Origin: HGM12587 sp964561705
Lineage (GTDB): Bacteria; Bacillota; Clostridia; Lachnospirales; Lachnospiraceae
Length of the DNA: 29,750 nt
Reading direction: 5' to 3'
Assembly (NCBI GenBank): GCA_964561705.1
Contig: CAZLQJ010000012.1
Coordinates: 1 to 29,750 of the forward strand
Part shown: positions 1-9,002 of the stretch, piece by piece
How positions within the stretch are numbered: position 1 is the stretch's first letter
Layout: each line of letters opens with the position of its first letter
Translations under genes and position numbers: made by a program
The notes under the pieces: model-generated
Told to the model about the DNA's origin: nothing
Database searches by the model: none
The model's input: only the letters and a program-made list of their open reading frames with translations

Positions 1-1
1 G

Positions 2-1870
2 TTAGATCAGGCCACGATTGATAAGATCGCAGCCGGAGAAGTAGTAGAACGTCCAAGTTCTGTAGTTAAGGAATTGGTTGAAAATGCGATTGACGCTGGA
101 AGCAGTGCGATCACTGTAGAAATTAAGGAAGGCGGAATTTCTTTCATCAGAATTTCAGATAATGGATGCGGAATAGATCCGGCAGACATAAAAACTGCAT
201 TTTTGCGCCATTCTACCAGTAAGATCCGTTCCGTAGAGGATCTTATGACGATACATTCGCTGGGGTTTCGTGGAGAGGCATTGTCCAGTATTTCGGCAGT
301 TTCCATGGTAGAACTTCTGACAAAAACCAGGGATTCCCTTTCGGGCATCCGTTATGTGATTGAAGGAAGCCAGGAAAAAGTGATGGAAGAAGCCGCTTCT
401 CCCGATGGAACGACATTTTTTGTAAGAAATTTGTTCTATAATACACCTGCCAGAAAGAAGTTTTTGAAATCTTCCATGACGGAGGCTGGTTATATTCATG
501 AACTGATGATCCGGCTGGCCTTGTCACATCCGGAAATCTCATTTAAATTTATCAATAATGGACAGACCAAGCTTCATTCTTCCGGAAATCACAGTTTGAA
601 GGATGTGATCTATCAGGTATATGGAAGGGAAATTTCCAATCAGCTGATTGAAATCGATACCCTTGAAAATGGAATACACATTCAAGGATATATTGGAAAA
701 CCTTCCGTTTTTAGAGGAAACCGAAATTTTGAAACTTATTTTGTAAATGGGAGATATATTAAAAGTAATATCATTTCCCAAGGGATTGAAAATGCTTATA
801 AGGGGTATCTGATGCAGCATCAGTATCCATTTTGCGTATTGCAGTTGGAAATGAACGGGACAGATCTTGATGTCAATGTACACCCGACCAAAATGGAACT
901 TCGATTTTCAAATCAGCAGGGGCTATACGATCTGATTTTCAGGACAATCAGAGAAGGTCTTGATAGAAAAGAACATATTCCGGAAGTTACGCCTGGAAGT
1001 GATCAGAAAGAAAAAACGGATGTCAGACAAGAAGAAAAACCGATCATGAAACAGTTTGTTTCAAAACATGAGAAGCCGGTTGTAAAACCAGAGTCAAAAC
1101 CAGAAGCATCGAAATCACGTGATCTGGACTATTTTCTTGCCCAGATGAGAGAACGGGTAAAAGCGGATTGTGCAAGCAGAGAAAGCAAAGAAAATAAAAG
1201 CCCGTATGAAAAGAAATACACGCCAAGGATATTAAAAGAAGAACCACAGCAGATAGAACTTTTTGACAGGAAATTGCTTGCGAAGGAAAATATAAAAGAG
1301 CATAAGATCATAGGACAGCTTTTTGAAACCTATTGGCTGGTAGAATTTGACGAAAAACTGTTCATTATCGATCAACATGCAGCCCATGAAAAGGTATTGT
1401 ATGAAAAGACGCTGAAGGGATTAAAAACAAAAGAATATACTTCCCAGCAGCTAAGTCCTCCAATCGTGTTATCATTATCCATGCAGGAAGAGACTTTGTT
1501 AAGGCGGTATCAAAAACAGTTTACGGATCTGGGCTATGAGATCGAACATTTTGGCGGCATGGAATATCAGATCTGTGCAGTACCGGGAAATTTATATAAT
1601 ATTAACAAAAAGGAACTTTTTATTGAAATTTTGGACAATCTGGGAGAAATGTCTGGAAAGGGAAATTCAGATCTCATTCTGGAAAAGATTGCATCCATGT
1701 CCTGCAAGGCAGCAGTCAAAGGAAATATGAAGCTCTCCCGTATGGAGATAGAAAGTCTGATTCAGGAACTTCTGTCACTGGAAAATCCGTATCATTGTCC
1801 CCATGGAAGACCAACCATTATTTCAATGAGTAAATATGAAATAGAAAAGAAATTCAAGAGAATTGTATGA
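2..1870 (+). CDS. mutL: DNA mismatch repair protein MutL (5' end cut by window)
   Basis: MutL couples mismatch recognition by MutS to strand incision. The reading frame is open from base 2 and begins LDQATIDKIAAGEVVERP, so only about half a dozen N-terminal residues are missing. The GHKL ATPase motifs are all present: ELVENAIDAG (from base 71), DNGCGI (near 160) and GFRGEAL (near 262). The C-terminal domain carries DQHAAHEKVLYE (from base 1370), which matches the DQHA(X)2E(X)4E metal-binding endonuclease motif, plus the later SCKAAVKG and CPHGRP motifs. This is therefore the nicking type of MutL, as in bacteria without MutH. A charged Lys/Glu-rich linker (about bases 1000-1260) separates the two domains. 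The stop overlaps the miaA start (ATGA), and mutS would be expected just upstream, outside the window. Identity is near certain. Confidence 0.97.
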   Translation, partial: LDQATIDKIAAGEVVERPSSVVKELVENAIDAGSSAITVEIKEGGISFIRISDNGCGIDPADIKTAFLRHSTSKIRSVEDLMTIHSLGFRGEALSSISAVSMVELLTKTRDSLSGIRYVIEGSQEKVMEEAASPDGTTFFVRNLFYNTPARKKFLKSSMTEAGYIHELMIRLALSHPEISFKFINNGQTKLHSSGNHSLKDVIYQVYGREISNQLIEIDTLENGIHIQGYIGKPSVFRGNRNFETYFVNGRYIKSNIISQGIENAYKGYLMQHQYPFCVLQLEMNGTDLDVNVHPTKMELRFSNQQGLYDLIFRTIREGLDRKEHIPEVTPGSDQKEKTDVRQEEKPIMKQFVSKHEKPVVKPESKPEASKSRDLDYFLAQMRERVKADCASRESKENKSPYEKKYTPRILKEEPQQIELFDRKLLAKENIKEHKIIGQLFETYWLVEFDEKLFIIDQHAAHEKVLYEKTLKGLKTKEYTSQQLSPPIVLSLSMQEETLLRRYQKQFTDLGYEIEHFGGMEYQICAVPGNLYNINKKELFIEILDNLGEMSGKGNSDLILEKIASMSCKAAVKGNMKLSRMEIESLIQELLSLENPYHCPHGRPTIISMSKYEIEKKFKRIV

Positions 1871-2820
1871 TGAAAAGACCATTGATCGTATTAACAGGAC
1901 CTACGGCAGTAGGAAAAACAAAATTATCGATTGCGCTTGCAAAGGCTGTGGGTGGTGAGATCATTTCAGCAGATTCCATGCAGGTTTACAAATCGATGGA
2001 TATTGGTTCTGCAAAGATCCGTCCGGAGGAAATGGATGGTGTTCCTCATTATCTGGTAGATGTGCTGGATCCTGCAGAGGATTTTCATATTGTCAAATTT
2101 CAGAAAATGGCAAAAGAAGCCATGGAAAAAATCTATGCAAATGGACATATTCCTATTTTAGTTGGAGGTACCGGATTTTATATTCAGTCGATTGTAAAAG
2201 ATATTGATTTTACAAAAAACGAGGAAGACACATCAATTCGTACCAAATGGGAAACATTTGCAGCGAATTACGGGGCAGAAGCCCTGCATCAGGAACTTGA
2301 AAAAGTTGATCCCAAATCCGCAGAAACAATTCCACCCGGAAATGTAAAACGTGTGGTAAGGGCACTGGAATTTTATGAGCTTTCCGGAGTACCGATCTCT
2401 GCACACAATGAGGAGCAAAAAGCAAAAGGTTCCCCTTATCATTTTGCATATTTTGTATTAAATGATCACAGGGAACTTCTTTACCAGAGGATCGAGCAAA
2501 GAATTGATGAAATGCTGGAAGAGGGGCTGGTGGAAGAAGTACGGAATTTGAAAGCCCGTGGTTTTACCAAAGATATGGTTTCTATGCAGGGATTAGGATA
2601 CAAAGAAATTCTGGACTATCTGGATGGAAATCTGACTTTGGAAGAGGCAGTTTATATTCTAAAACGTGATACGAGACATTTTGCAAAGCGACAGCTGACC
2701 TGGTTTCGGAGAGAACAGGAAGTGTCCTGGATCAACAAGTATGAATATGATTATGATGATAAAAAAATATTGAATGCCATGTTAGGCATTTTGAAGGATA
2801 AAGGAATATTAGGTGAGTAA
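1867..2820 (+). CDS. miaA: tRNA dimethylallyltransferase MiaA
   Basis: Transfers a dimethylallyl group from DMAPP to N6 of A37 in tRNAs that read codons beginning with U. The 317-residue product has the normal family length. The P-loop GPTAVGKT lies at residues 11-18, followed by ADSMQVYK, the substrate-binding DSxQVY segment typical of MiaA. Other family blocks visible are LVGGTGFYI, KRVVRALE and GLGYKE. The ATG at 1867 overlaps the mutL stop by four bases (ATGA), so translational coupling is likely; a second ATG follows at once (1870) and could equally be used. The 3' end overlaps the next gene. The mutL-miaA pairing is common across bacteria. Confidence 0.97.
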   Translation: MMKRPLIVLTGPTAVGKTKLSIALAKAVGGEIISADSMQVYKSMDIGSAKIRPEEMDGVPHYLVDVLDPAEDFHIVKFQKMAKEAMEKIYANGHIPILVGGTGFYIQSIVKDIDFTKNEEDTSIRTKWETFAANYGAEALHQELEKVDPKSAETIPPGNVKRVVRALEFYELSGVPISAHNEEQKAKGSPYHFAYFVLNDHRELLYQRIEQRIDEMLEEGLVEEVRNLKARGFTKDMVSMQGLGYKEILDYLDGNLTLEEAVYILKRDTRHFAKRQLTWFRREQEVSWINKYEYDYDDKKILNAMLGILKDKGILGE

Positions 2821-4102
2821 GATGGAATTAAAAAATATGTACCAGAGTATGGGGATTTCAAAAGAAGTTTATGAGTTTGGGAGTAAAATTCTTGAAAATT
2901 TGAAGGAGCGGTTTGAACAGATTGACAAGGTAGCAGAATATAATCAGATGAAAGTATTAAATGCAATGCAGGAATGCAGAGTCAGTGATATTCATTTTGC
3001 AGGAACGACGGGTTATGGATTAAATGACCTGGGTCGTGATACTCTGGAAGAAGTATATGCACACGTGTTTCATACGGAAGATGCATTGGTTCGTCCGCAG
3101 TTAGTCAGCGGTACCCATGCACTGGCGGTAGCATTGTCTTCCCAGCTTCGTCCGGGTGACGAATTATTATCACCGGTAGGGAAGCCGTACGATACCCTGG
3201 AAGAAGTCATTGGAATTCGAGAATCTGTAGGTTCTCTGGCGGAGTTTGGAATCAAATACCGTCAGGTAGATCTTTTGGAAGATGGAACATTTGATTGGGA
3301 AAATATTAGAAAATCGATCAATGAAAAAACAAAGATGGTTACGATCCAGCGTTCCAAAGGATATCAGACCAGACCAACCTTGTCTGTTTCCCAGATTGCG
3401 GAATTGATTAAATTTGTAAAAGAAATAAAACCGGATGTGATTTGTATGGTTGACAACTGCTACGGTGAATTTATTGAAACCGTAGAGCCTTCTGACGTAG
3501 GAGCAGATCTTTGCGTAGGTTCCCTGATCAAAAATCCGGGCGGTGGACTTGCACCGATCGGCGGATATATTGTAGGAAAAAAAGAATATATTGAAAAAGC
3601 AGCGGTACGCTTGACTGCACCGGGACTTGGAAAGGAAGTCGGAGCTTCTTTGGGCGTGATTGGAAGTTTTTATCAAGGATTCTTCCTTGCACCGACAGTT
3701 GCAGCAGGTGCCTTAAAAGGAGCAATCTTTGCAGCAAATATTTATGAAAAACTGGGATTTTCCGTAATTCCAAACAGTACGGAAAGCCGTCATGATATTA
3801 TTCAGGCAATTACTTTTGGAACGCCGGAAGCAGTCATTGAATTTTGTAAGGGTATTCAGGCAGCAGCGCCGGTAGATAGCTTTGTAGTTCCGGAACCGGA
3901 AGCAATGCCGGGATATGATAGTCCGGTCATTATGGCAGCGGGTGCCTTTGTACAGGGATCCAGCATTGAACTGAGTGCAGATGCTCCGATCAAACCACCC
4001 TATGCAGTTTATTTCCAGGGAGGACTTACCTGGAATCATGCAAAATTTGGTATTTTAATGTCACTGCAGAAACTTGTAGATGCAAAGATTGTAAGCTTAT
4101 GA
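2813..4102 (+). CDS. ynbB: PLP-dependent enzyme of the YnbB / 'aluminium resistance' (Met gamma-lyase-like) family
   Basis: A fold-type I PLP enzyme of about 429 residues. The presumed PLP lysine is K240 in SLIKNPGGG, preceded by a MVDNCYGEF segment holding the usual cofactor-pairing Asp. The family (Pfam 'Met_gamma_lyase', often labelled aluminium resistance protein) is widespread in Firmicutes, but its physiological substrate is not established; a carbon-sulfur lyase role is inferred from the fold. The start is taken as GTG at 2813 because AAAGGA (2800-2805) is 7 bases upstream. The alternative ATG at 2822 would put it 16 bases away. It overlaps miaA by 8 bases and the next gene by 4. Proximity to miaA also occurs in Bacillus. 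Confidence 0.88.
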   Translation: MSKMELKNMYQSMGISKEVYEFGSKILENLKERFEQIDKVAEYNQMKVLNAMQECRVSDIHFAGTTGYGLNDLGRDTLEEVYAHVFHTEDALVRPQLVSGTHALAVALSSQLRPGDELLSPVGKPYDTLEEVIGIRESVGSLAEFGIKYRQVDLLEDGTFDWENIRKSINEKTKMVTIQRSKGYQTRPTLSVSQIAELIKFVKEIKPDVICMVDNCYGEFIETVEPSDVGADLCVGSLIKNPGGGLAPIGGYIVGKKEYIEKAAVRLTAPGLGKEVGASLGVIGSFYQGFFLAPTVAAGALKGAIFAANIYEKLGFSVIPNSTESRHDIIQAITFGTPEAVIEFCKGIQAAAPVDSFVVPEPEAMPGYDSPVIMAAGAFVQGSSIELSADAPIKPPYAVYFQGGLTWNHAKFGILMSLQKLVDAKIVSL

Positions 4103-5316
4103 AACGAGTGATTATTATCGGCGGCGGTGCTTCAGGACTTGCGGCAGCTATTACAGCAGCCAGAGACGGGGCAAAGGTTACCGTTTTAGAACATCAAAAT
4201 CAAGTAGGGAAAAAAATCCTGGTAACTGGGAATGGCAGATGTAATTATACCAATATGGATCAGGATTTGTCTCATTATCATAGCGAAACACCTGAAAAAA
4301 TGGCAATAAGTCTGAAAAAGTTCGGATGGAAAGAAACAGTTTCTTTTTTTGAAGATCTTGGGATTTTTGCCAAAAGCCGGAATGGGTATTTGTATCCCAA
4401 TTCTGATGCTGCCAGTGCAGTGCTGGAAGTGCTTCGGATGGAATGTGAACACTTAAAGGTAAAACTTGCCTGCCAAATCCAAATCGAGGCAATTGAAAAA
4501 TGCGATGATATTTTTAAAATTTATACGCCCGGATGGATTTATGAGGCAGATAAATTGATTTTGGCAGCAGGGTCGAAGGCGGCACCGGCTACGGGATCGG
4601 ATGGCAGTGGTTATGCATTGGCGGAAAAATTTGGCCACCGGGTAGTGAAACCTTATCCGGCACTGGTACAACTTCTTTCCAAGGAAAAAAGTTTGAATGT
4701 TTTGGCGGGAATTCGAACGGATGCAAATGCCTCTCTTTATGTAGAGAACGAACCAGTTCTTTCCAATCGGGGAGAAGTTCAGTTTAATGCAAATAATATT
4801 TCCGGTATTCCGGTCTTTCAGCTAAGCGGAGAAGCGTCAAAAGCCATGATCTGCGACAAAAAGTGTGAGATCAGGCTGGATTTTATGCCGGATTTAACAG
4901 AAACAGCACTTTTAGAATATTTACAGAAAAGAAGTTCTGTGGGCGGATATAAAACTGCCGTAAATTATCTGACCGGGTTATTTTCAAAGAAATTAAGTGA
5001 AGTTTTATGCGATCGCTGTGGATTTTCAAAGAAACTTACGGCTGAAAAATTCACAGAGGATGACATAAAAAAATTATGTAAACAGATTAAGAATTTTAAG
5101 ATAAAAATAGATGGAACCAATGGATTTGAACATGCGCAGTGTTGCGGAGGCGGGGTTTCTTTAGAGGAGATTGATCCTGAGACAATGGAGTCCCAAAAGG
5201 TATCCGGATTACATTTTTGTGGGGAACTGCTGGATGTTTACGGAGACTGCGGCGGCTATAATCTGCAGTGGGCATGGACCAGCGGTTATCTGGCAGGGAA
5301 AATGACACATGATTAA
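4099..5316 (+). CDS. HI0933/YhiN-family FAD-dependent oxidoreductase
   Basis: A flavoprotein of 405 residues. The N-terminus KRVIIIGGGASGLAAAI is the Rossmann GxGxxG FAD-binding motif, followed by VTVLE, whose Glu would bind the ribose. VGKKILVTGNGRCNYTN is the signature of the HI0933/YhiN group. The C-terminus GELLDVYGDCGGYNLQWAWTSG is the family's second FAD-contacting segment. No electron donor or substrate is established for these proteins. The ATG overlaps the preceding stop (ATGA) and the 3' end overlaps the following gene by 8 bases. The family assignment is firm; the function is unknown. Confidence 0.9.
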   Translation: MKRVIIIGGGASGLAAAITAARDGAKVTVLEHQNQVGKKILVTGNGRCNYTNMDQDLSHYHSETPEKMAISLKKFGWKETVSFFEDLGIFAKSRNGYLYPNSDAASAVLEVLRMECEHLKVKLACQIQIEAIEKCDDIFKIYTPGWIYEADKLILAAGSKAAPATGSDGSGYALAEKFGHRVVKPYPALVQLLSKEKSLNVLAGIRTDANASLYVENEPVLSNRGEVQFNANNISGIPVFQLSGEASKAMICDKKCEIRLDFMPDLTETALLEYLQKRSSVGGYKTAVNYLTGLFSKKLSEVLCDRCGFSKKLTAEKFTEDDIKKLCKQIKNFKIKIDGTNGFEHAQCCGGGVSLEEIDPETMESQKVSGLHFCGELLDVYGDCGGYNLQWAWTSGYLAGKMTHD

Positions 5317-6910
5317 AATAACACAGTTAAAACTTCCCATCGATCATTCCAGAGAAGAACTGGAGAAAAGAGTATGCAAAATATTACAGATTTCTCCTGG
5401 GAAACTTTATGAGATCGATGTATTAAAACGTTCTTTAGATGCCCGTAAAAAGCCACTTCAGTATAATTATCAGGTGGGTGTTTTTGCGGAAGATGAAGGT
5501 AAAATTGTTAAAAAGTTAAAGAATAAAGATGTTTCCTTAGGAAAACCTGTGAAATACCGATTTTTAAATATTGGGGAAATCGGATTAAAACATCCTCCCG
5601 TGGTGATCGGAGCGGGGCCGGCAGGACTGTTTTGTACGTATCAGCTTGCCAAGGCAGGATTTCGTCCCATTCTTTTGGAACGAGGAGAAGCCGTAGAGGA
5701 ACGTCAAAAAAAGGTGGATCATTTTTGGAAAACCGGCGTGCTAGATCCGGCTTCCAATGTACAGTTTGGTGAAGGCGGCGCAGGTACATTTTCAGATGGA
5801 AAATTAAATACGCTTGTAAAAGATGAACATGGCAGAGGACGTTATGTACTCCGAACCTTTGTGGATTTTGGTGCCATGGATGATATTTTATATGAAAGCA
5901 AACCTCATATCGGAACAGATGTTTTGATCAATGTCGTACGAAATATGAGAAATGAGATTCTTTCTCTTGGCGGAACCATTCAATTTCAAAGCCAGGTAAC
6001 AGATCTGCGTTTTGAAGAAGGAAAACTCTCTGCGGTACAGGTAAATCAGGAACAGTGGATTCCAACGGAAGCAGCGGTACTTGCAATCGGTCATAGTGCC
6101 CGGGATACCTTTCAGATGCTTGTAGATCGACAGGTTCCAATGCGTAGCAAACCGTTTGCAGTTGGCGTACGTATGGAACATCCGCAAGTGATGATCAATC
6201 AAAATCAATATGGGGAGGAATATCCGTTGTCGCTGCCGGCTGCCAGCTATAAATTAACCCGTAGAGTTGCAGAAGAACGAGGCGTCTATTCTTTTTGTAT
6301 GTGTCCGGGAGGCTATGTGGTAAATGCCTCTTCAGAAGAAGGAATGACTGCAGTAAACGGCATGAGTTATCATGCCCGTGAAGGGGAAAACGCAAACAGC
6401 GCCATGATCATTTCTGTAAGACCGGAAGATTTTGGCGGCGATGGACCGTTGGCGGGTGTGGAATTTCAGCGTCGATTGGAAAAGGCGGCCTACCGGGAAG
6501 GAAAAGGGAAAATTCCGGTACAGTTGTTTGGCGATTTTTGTGCCGACAGGATCAGCACTTCTCTTGGAAATATCCGGCCAAATACCAAGGGTGAATGGAC
6601 CTTTGGCAATGTGCGGAGCATTTTTCCGGAAAATCTTGCTGCAGGCTTAGAAGAAGGAATCAAAGGCTGTGAAAATCTGATTCCGGGTTTCGCAAGAGAA
6701 GATGCCATTCTTTTGGGCGTGGAAAGCAGAACTTCTTCACCAGTGCGGATTGAGAGAGATCCTGCAACCTTTGAAAGTGAACAAAAAGGTTTGTATCCAT
6801 GTGGAGAAGGAGCCGGCTATGCAGGAGGAATAATGTCGGCTGCCATGGACGGATTAAAAGTTGCAGAAGCAATTGCATTGAAATTTAAACCATGTTATGA
6901 TGAAAAATGA
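5309..6910 (+). CDS. FAD-dependent dehydrogenase, COG2509-like
   Basis: A 533-residue flavoprotein. An N-terminal domain of about 90 residues (MIKITQLKLPIDHS onward) precedes the FAD-binding motif PVVIGAGPAGLFC and the block NVQFGEGGAGTFSDGKLNT, which is characteristic of the 'uncharacterised FAD-dependent dehydrogenase' group. The C-terminal GLYPCGEGAGYAGGIMSAAMDG closes the FAD site. Substrate is unknown. The start ATG overlaps the previous stop by 8 bases (ATGATTAA), so co-translation is likely. Two flavoproteins from different families sit back to back here, after a PLP enzyme, which hints at shared operon history rather than a proven pathway. Confidence 0.88.
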   Translation: MIKITQLKLPIDHSREELEKRVCKILQISPGKLYEIDVLKRSLDARKKPLQYNYQVGVFAEDEGKIVKKLKNKDVSLGKPVKYRFLNIGEIGLKHPPVVIGAGPAGLFCTYQLAKAGFRPILLERGEAVEERQKKVDHFWKTGVLDPASNVQFGEGGAGTFSDGKLNTLVKDEHGRGRYVLRTFVDFGAMDDILYESKPHIGTDVLINVVRNMRNEILSLGGTIQFQSQVTDLRFEEGKLSAVQVNQEQWIPTEAAVLAIGHSARDTFQMLVDRQVPMRSKPFAVGVRMEHPQVMINQNQYGEEYPLSLPAASYKLTRRVAEERGVYSFCMCPGGYVVNASSEEGMTAVNGMSYHAREGENANSAMIISVRPEDFGGDGPLAGVEFQRRLEKAAYREGKGKIPVQLFGDFCADRISTSLGNIRPNTKGEWTFGNVRSIFPENLAAGLEEGIKGCENLIPGFAREDAILLGVESRTSSPVRIERDPATFESEQKGLYPCGEGAGYAGGIMSAAMDGLKVAEAIALKFKPCYDEK

Positions 6911-6927
6911 ATTATGTAAATATGCTG

Positions 6928-6953
6928 ATCTGCTGTGAGAAACGGCAGATTTT
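6928..6953 (+). terminator. intercistronic hairpin, possible weak terminator
   Basis: ATCTGCTG (6928-6935) pairs with CGGCAGAT (6943-6950), giving 8 bp with one G-U, followed by a short T run and directly by the GGAGG of the next gene. It could be a partial terminator or processing site separating the mutL-side operon from the mre operon. The short T tract makes full termination doubtful. Confidence 0.45.
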
Positions 6954-6962
6954 GGAGGAACT

Positions 6963-7220
6963 ATGAAAGGTGTAGGAAAGAATTACTGGGCATTGGTCCT
7001 GCTTCTTTTAGCAGGAATCGTGCTGGGCAGTTTTATTGCAACATTGACTGTAGGTATTTCCGGACTTAGCTGGTTAAGTTATGGACAGACTTTTGGGTTT
7101 CAAAACCCGATTGTTTTGGATTTGGGTGTGATGGTTCTTACCTTTGGATTAACGATCAAGATCAACATTGCCAGTATTTTGGGAATCGTCATTGCTGCGA
7201 TCATTTATCACTTTATTTAG
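6963..7220 (+). CDS. DUF4321 small membrane protein
   Basis: An 85-residue protein with two hydrophobic stretches (about residues 9-31 and 50-83) around a Gly/Ser/Phe-rich loop (SYGQTFGFQNP). The sequence has the look of the DUF4321 family of Clostridia, which typically sits immediately upstream of radC and mreB, as here. The role is unknown. Its position at the head of the rod-shape cluster suggests an envelope function, but that is inference. GGAGG lies 4 bases upstream of the ATG. Confidence 0.8.
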   Translation: MKGVGKNYWALVLLLLAGIVLGSFIATLTVGISGLSWLSYGQTFGFQNPIVLDLGVMVLTFGLTIKINIASILGIVIAAIIYHFI

Positions 7221-7253
7221 ATTGCAGGGGGGAGCACACGGAAAGGATCTTGT

Positions 7254-7952
7254 ATGAATGAAACTACCGTGACGATGAAACATCTTCCACCGCAGATGCA
7301 GCCTTATGAAAAATGTATTGCTTATGGACCGGGATTTTTGACAGATGCAGAGCTGATTGCCTGTATTTTACGTTCCGGCACAAAGGAATATACCTCGGTG
7401 GCTTTGGCGGAATATTTGCTGAAACTCCGCAAAGGCAAAGAAGGTCTGAACGGATTGTGCAGTTTAAGTTATGAGGAATTAAAGGAAGTTCCGGGAATTG
7501 GGCGTGTGAAAGCTCTGCAGATACAGGCTGTTTTTGAACTTGCAAAGCGAATGAGCAGGACGGAAGCTTCGAAAACCTTAAATTTTTCGAATCCGGAGAG
7601 CATTGCCAACTATTATATGGAAGATTTCAGGCATAAAGAACAGGAAAATCTTCTTTTGCTTCTTTTGGATAACAAAAGCAGTCTTTTAGGGGAAAAACTT
7701 TTGTTTACGGGTACAGTGAATGCCAGTATTGTTTCCCCAAGGGAAATTTACCTGGAGGCTTTGAAATACCATGCAGTCAGCATCATTTTGATTCACAATC
7801 ATCCAAGCGGTGATCCGACACCCAGTGATGCGGATCGAAGGATGACACGAAAGATAAAAGAGGCAGGAGAAATTTTGGATATTCTGCTACTGGATCATAT
7901 CATTCTTGGAAATAGAAAATATGTGAGTTTTCACGAAAACGGATACTTATAG
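7254..7952 (+). CDS. radC: RadC / JAB-domain protein
   Basis: A 232-residue UPF0758 protein. The N-terminal half contains a helix-hairpin-helix (VPGIGRVKALQI). The C-terminal JAMM metal motif is intact: HNHPSGDPTPSDAD gives H181, H183 and D194 in H-x-H-x7-S-x2-D spacing. No proven role in DNA repair exists despite the historical name; a metal-dependent hydrolase activity is inferred from the fold. AAAGGA (7242-7247) is 6 bases before the ATG. It is the usual neighbour of mreB in Firmicutes. Confidence 0.95.
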   Translation: MNETTVTMKHLPPQMQPYEKCIAYGPGFLTDAELIACILRSGTKEYTSVALAEYLLKLRKGKEGLNGLCSLSYEELKEVPGIGRVKALQIQAVFELAKRMSRTEASKTLNFSNPESIANYYMEDFRHKEQENLLLLLLDNKSSLLGEKLLFTGTVNASIVSPREIYLEALKYHAVSIILIHNHPSGDPTPSDADRRMTRKIKEAGEILDILLLDHIILGNRKYVSFHENGYL

Positions 7953-7970
7953 AAAGATGAGGAATGAACG

Positions 7971-8987
7971 ATGGGAAATTTATGTTTTGGAATTGATTTG
8001 GGTTCCAATAATCTAAAGGTTTATTGCAAAGAAGGAGACCGCACCATACAGATGAAAAATATGGTTGCAGTTGAAAATAAAAAGAAAATGATTGCCTATG
8101 GTGATGAAGCTTATGCGATGCATGAAAAGGCACCTTCCAGCATTGAGGTAACATATCCAATGTCCTATGGAAATATTGGCAGTATCAATAACCTTGAATT
8201 GTTCTTGAAATCAGTTTTGGAACAGACAACAAAAGGCGCATTAAAGGGCGCTGATTATTTTATGGCGCTTCCTACAGATGTGCAGGATCGTGTGTTTACA
8301 ACATTGATTCAGGATTCCGGCTTGAAGGCCCGCAGTGTCAATATTATTGATATGCCTGTAGCAGCAGGTCTTGGTCTGGGAATCAATGTCAAAGAAGCGC
8401 AGGGTGTGTTGGTCGTAGATGTGGGGGCTGATACAACGGAGGTTTCAATCCTTTCCCTGGGTGGTATTGTAATCAGCCGTCTGATCAAGGTTGGAGGCAA
8501 TCAGATTGACGAAGCCATCATTTCTGCGATTCGAAGAGAACATAATTATTACATTGGAAGCAAAACTGCAGAACAGATCAAAAAAGAACTTGCTTATGCA
8601 GTGATTCCAGAAAATGCATCAGAAGAGAAGATGAGTATTTGTGGAAGAAATATGGTACTTGGTCTTCCGGCACTTTTGGAAATTGATGCCCAATTTGTTT
8701 CAGAGGCAATCAAAGATGTACTGAAGCAGATCATGGATACTGTAAAAGTAATCTTAGAGAGAACACCGCCTGAGCTTGGCGTAGATATGATCCAGAATGG
8801 AATCTATCTGACCGGCGGTTCATCACAGGTCAAAAATCTGGATCTGATGATCCATAATGCAACAGGAATCAAAGTGGTAAAAGACGAAAATCCGGAACAA
8901 TGTGTGATCAGAGGACTTGCTAGGGTTATTAACGAAAAAGAGTTCCGTTCCCTTACCTTTACGACAAAAGAACAGGAATACCATTAA
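7971..8987 (+). CDS. mreB: MreB-like rod-shape actin homologue, divergent nucleotide site
   Basis: A 338-residue actin-fold protein at the mreB position of an mreBCD operon. Recognisable MreB features are IDLGSNN (phosphate-1 loop, residues 8-14), ILSLGGIVISR, a long ERTPPELGVDMIQNGIYLTGG block and conserved overall length. Several residues normally invariant in MreB differ. The IEEP segment that holds the proposed catalytic Glu reads IDMP (126-129). The phosphate-2 loop DIGGGTTE reads DVGADTTE (150-157). LTGGG reads LTGGS. It probably still polymerises as a scaffold for MreC/MreD/PBP2/RodA, but ATP hydrolysis may be changed. RBS GAGGA is just upstream of the ATG. Confidence 0.9.
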   Translation: MGNLCFGIDLGSNNLKVYCKEGDRTIQMKNMVAVENKKKMIAYGDEAYAMHEKAPSSIEVTYPMSYGNIGSINNLELFLKSVLEQTTKGALKGADYFMALPTDVQDRVFTTLIQDSGLKARSVNIIDMPVAAGLGLGINVKEAQGVLVVDVGADTTEVSILSLGGIVISRLIKVGGNQIDEAIISAIRREHNYYIGSKTAEQIKKELAYAVIPENASEEKMSICGRNMVLGLPALLEIDAQFVSEAIKDVLKQIMDTVKVILERTPPELGVDMIQNGIYLTGGSSQVKNLDLMIHNATGIKVVKDENPEQCVIRGLARVINEKEFRSLTFTTKEQEYH

Positions 8988-9002
8988 AAGGAGCTGCATG
9001 GA

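Noticed and set aside
74..76. TTG as a possible start of MutL
   Set aside because: The frame is open upstream to base 2 and encodes the conserved MutL N-terminus (IDKIAAGEVVERP), which is required for ATP binding. The true start is outside the window.
3170..3676. Minus-strand open frame of 168 codons
   Set aside because: It is antisense to the PLP enzyme gene, has no RBS or recognisable domain, and is a by-product of the codon use of the real gene. The same holds for the antisense frames over mutL, PBP2 and others.
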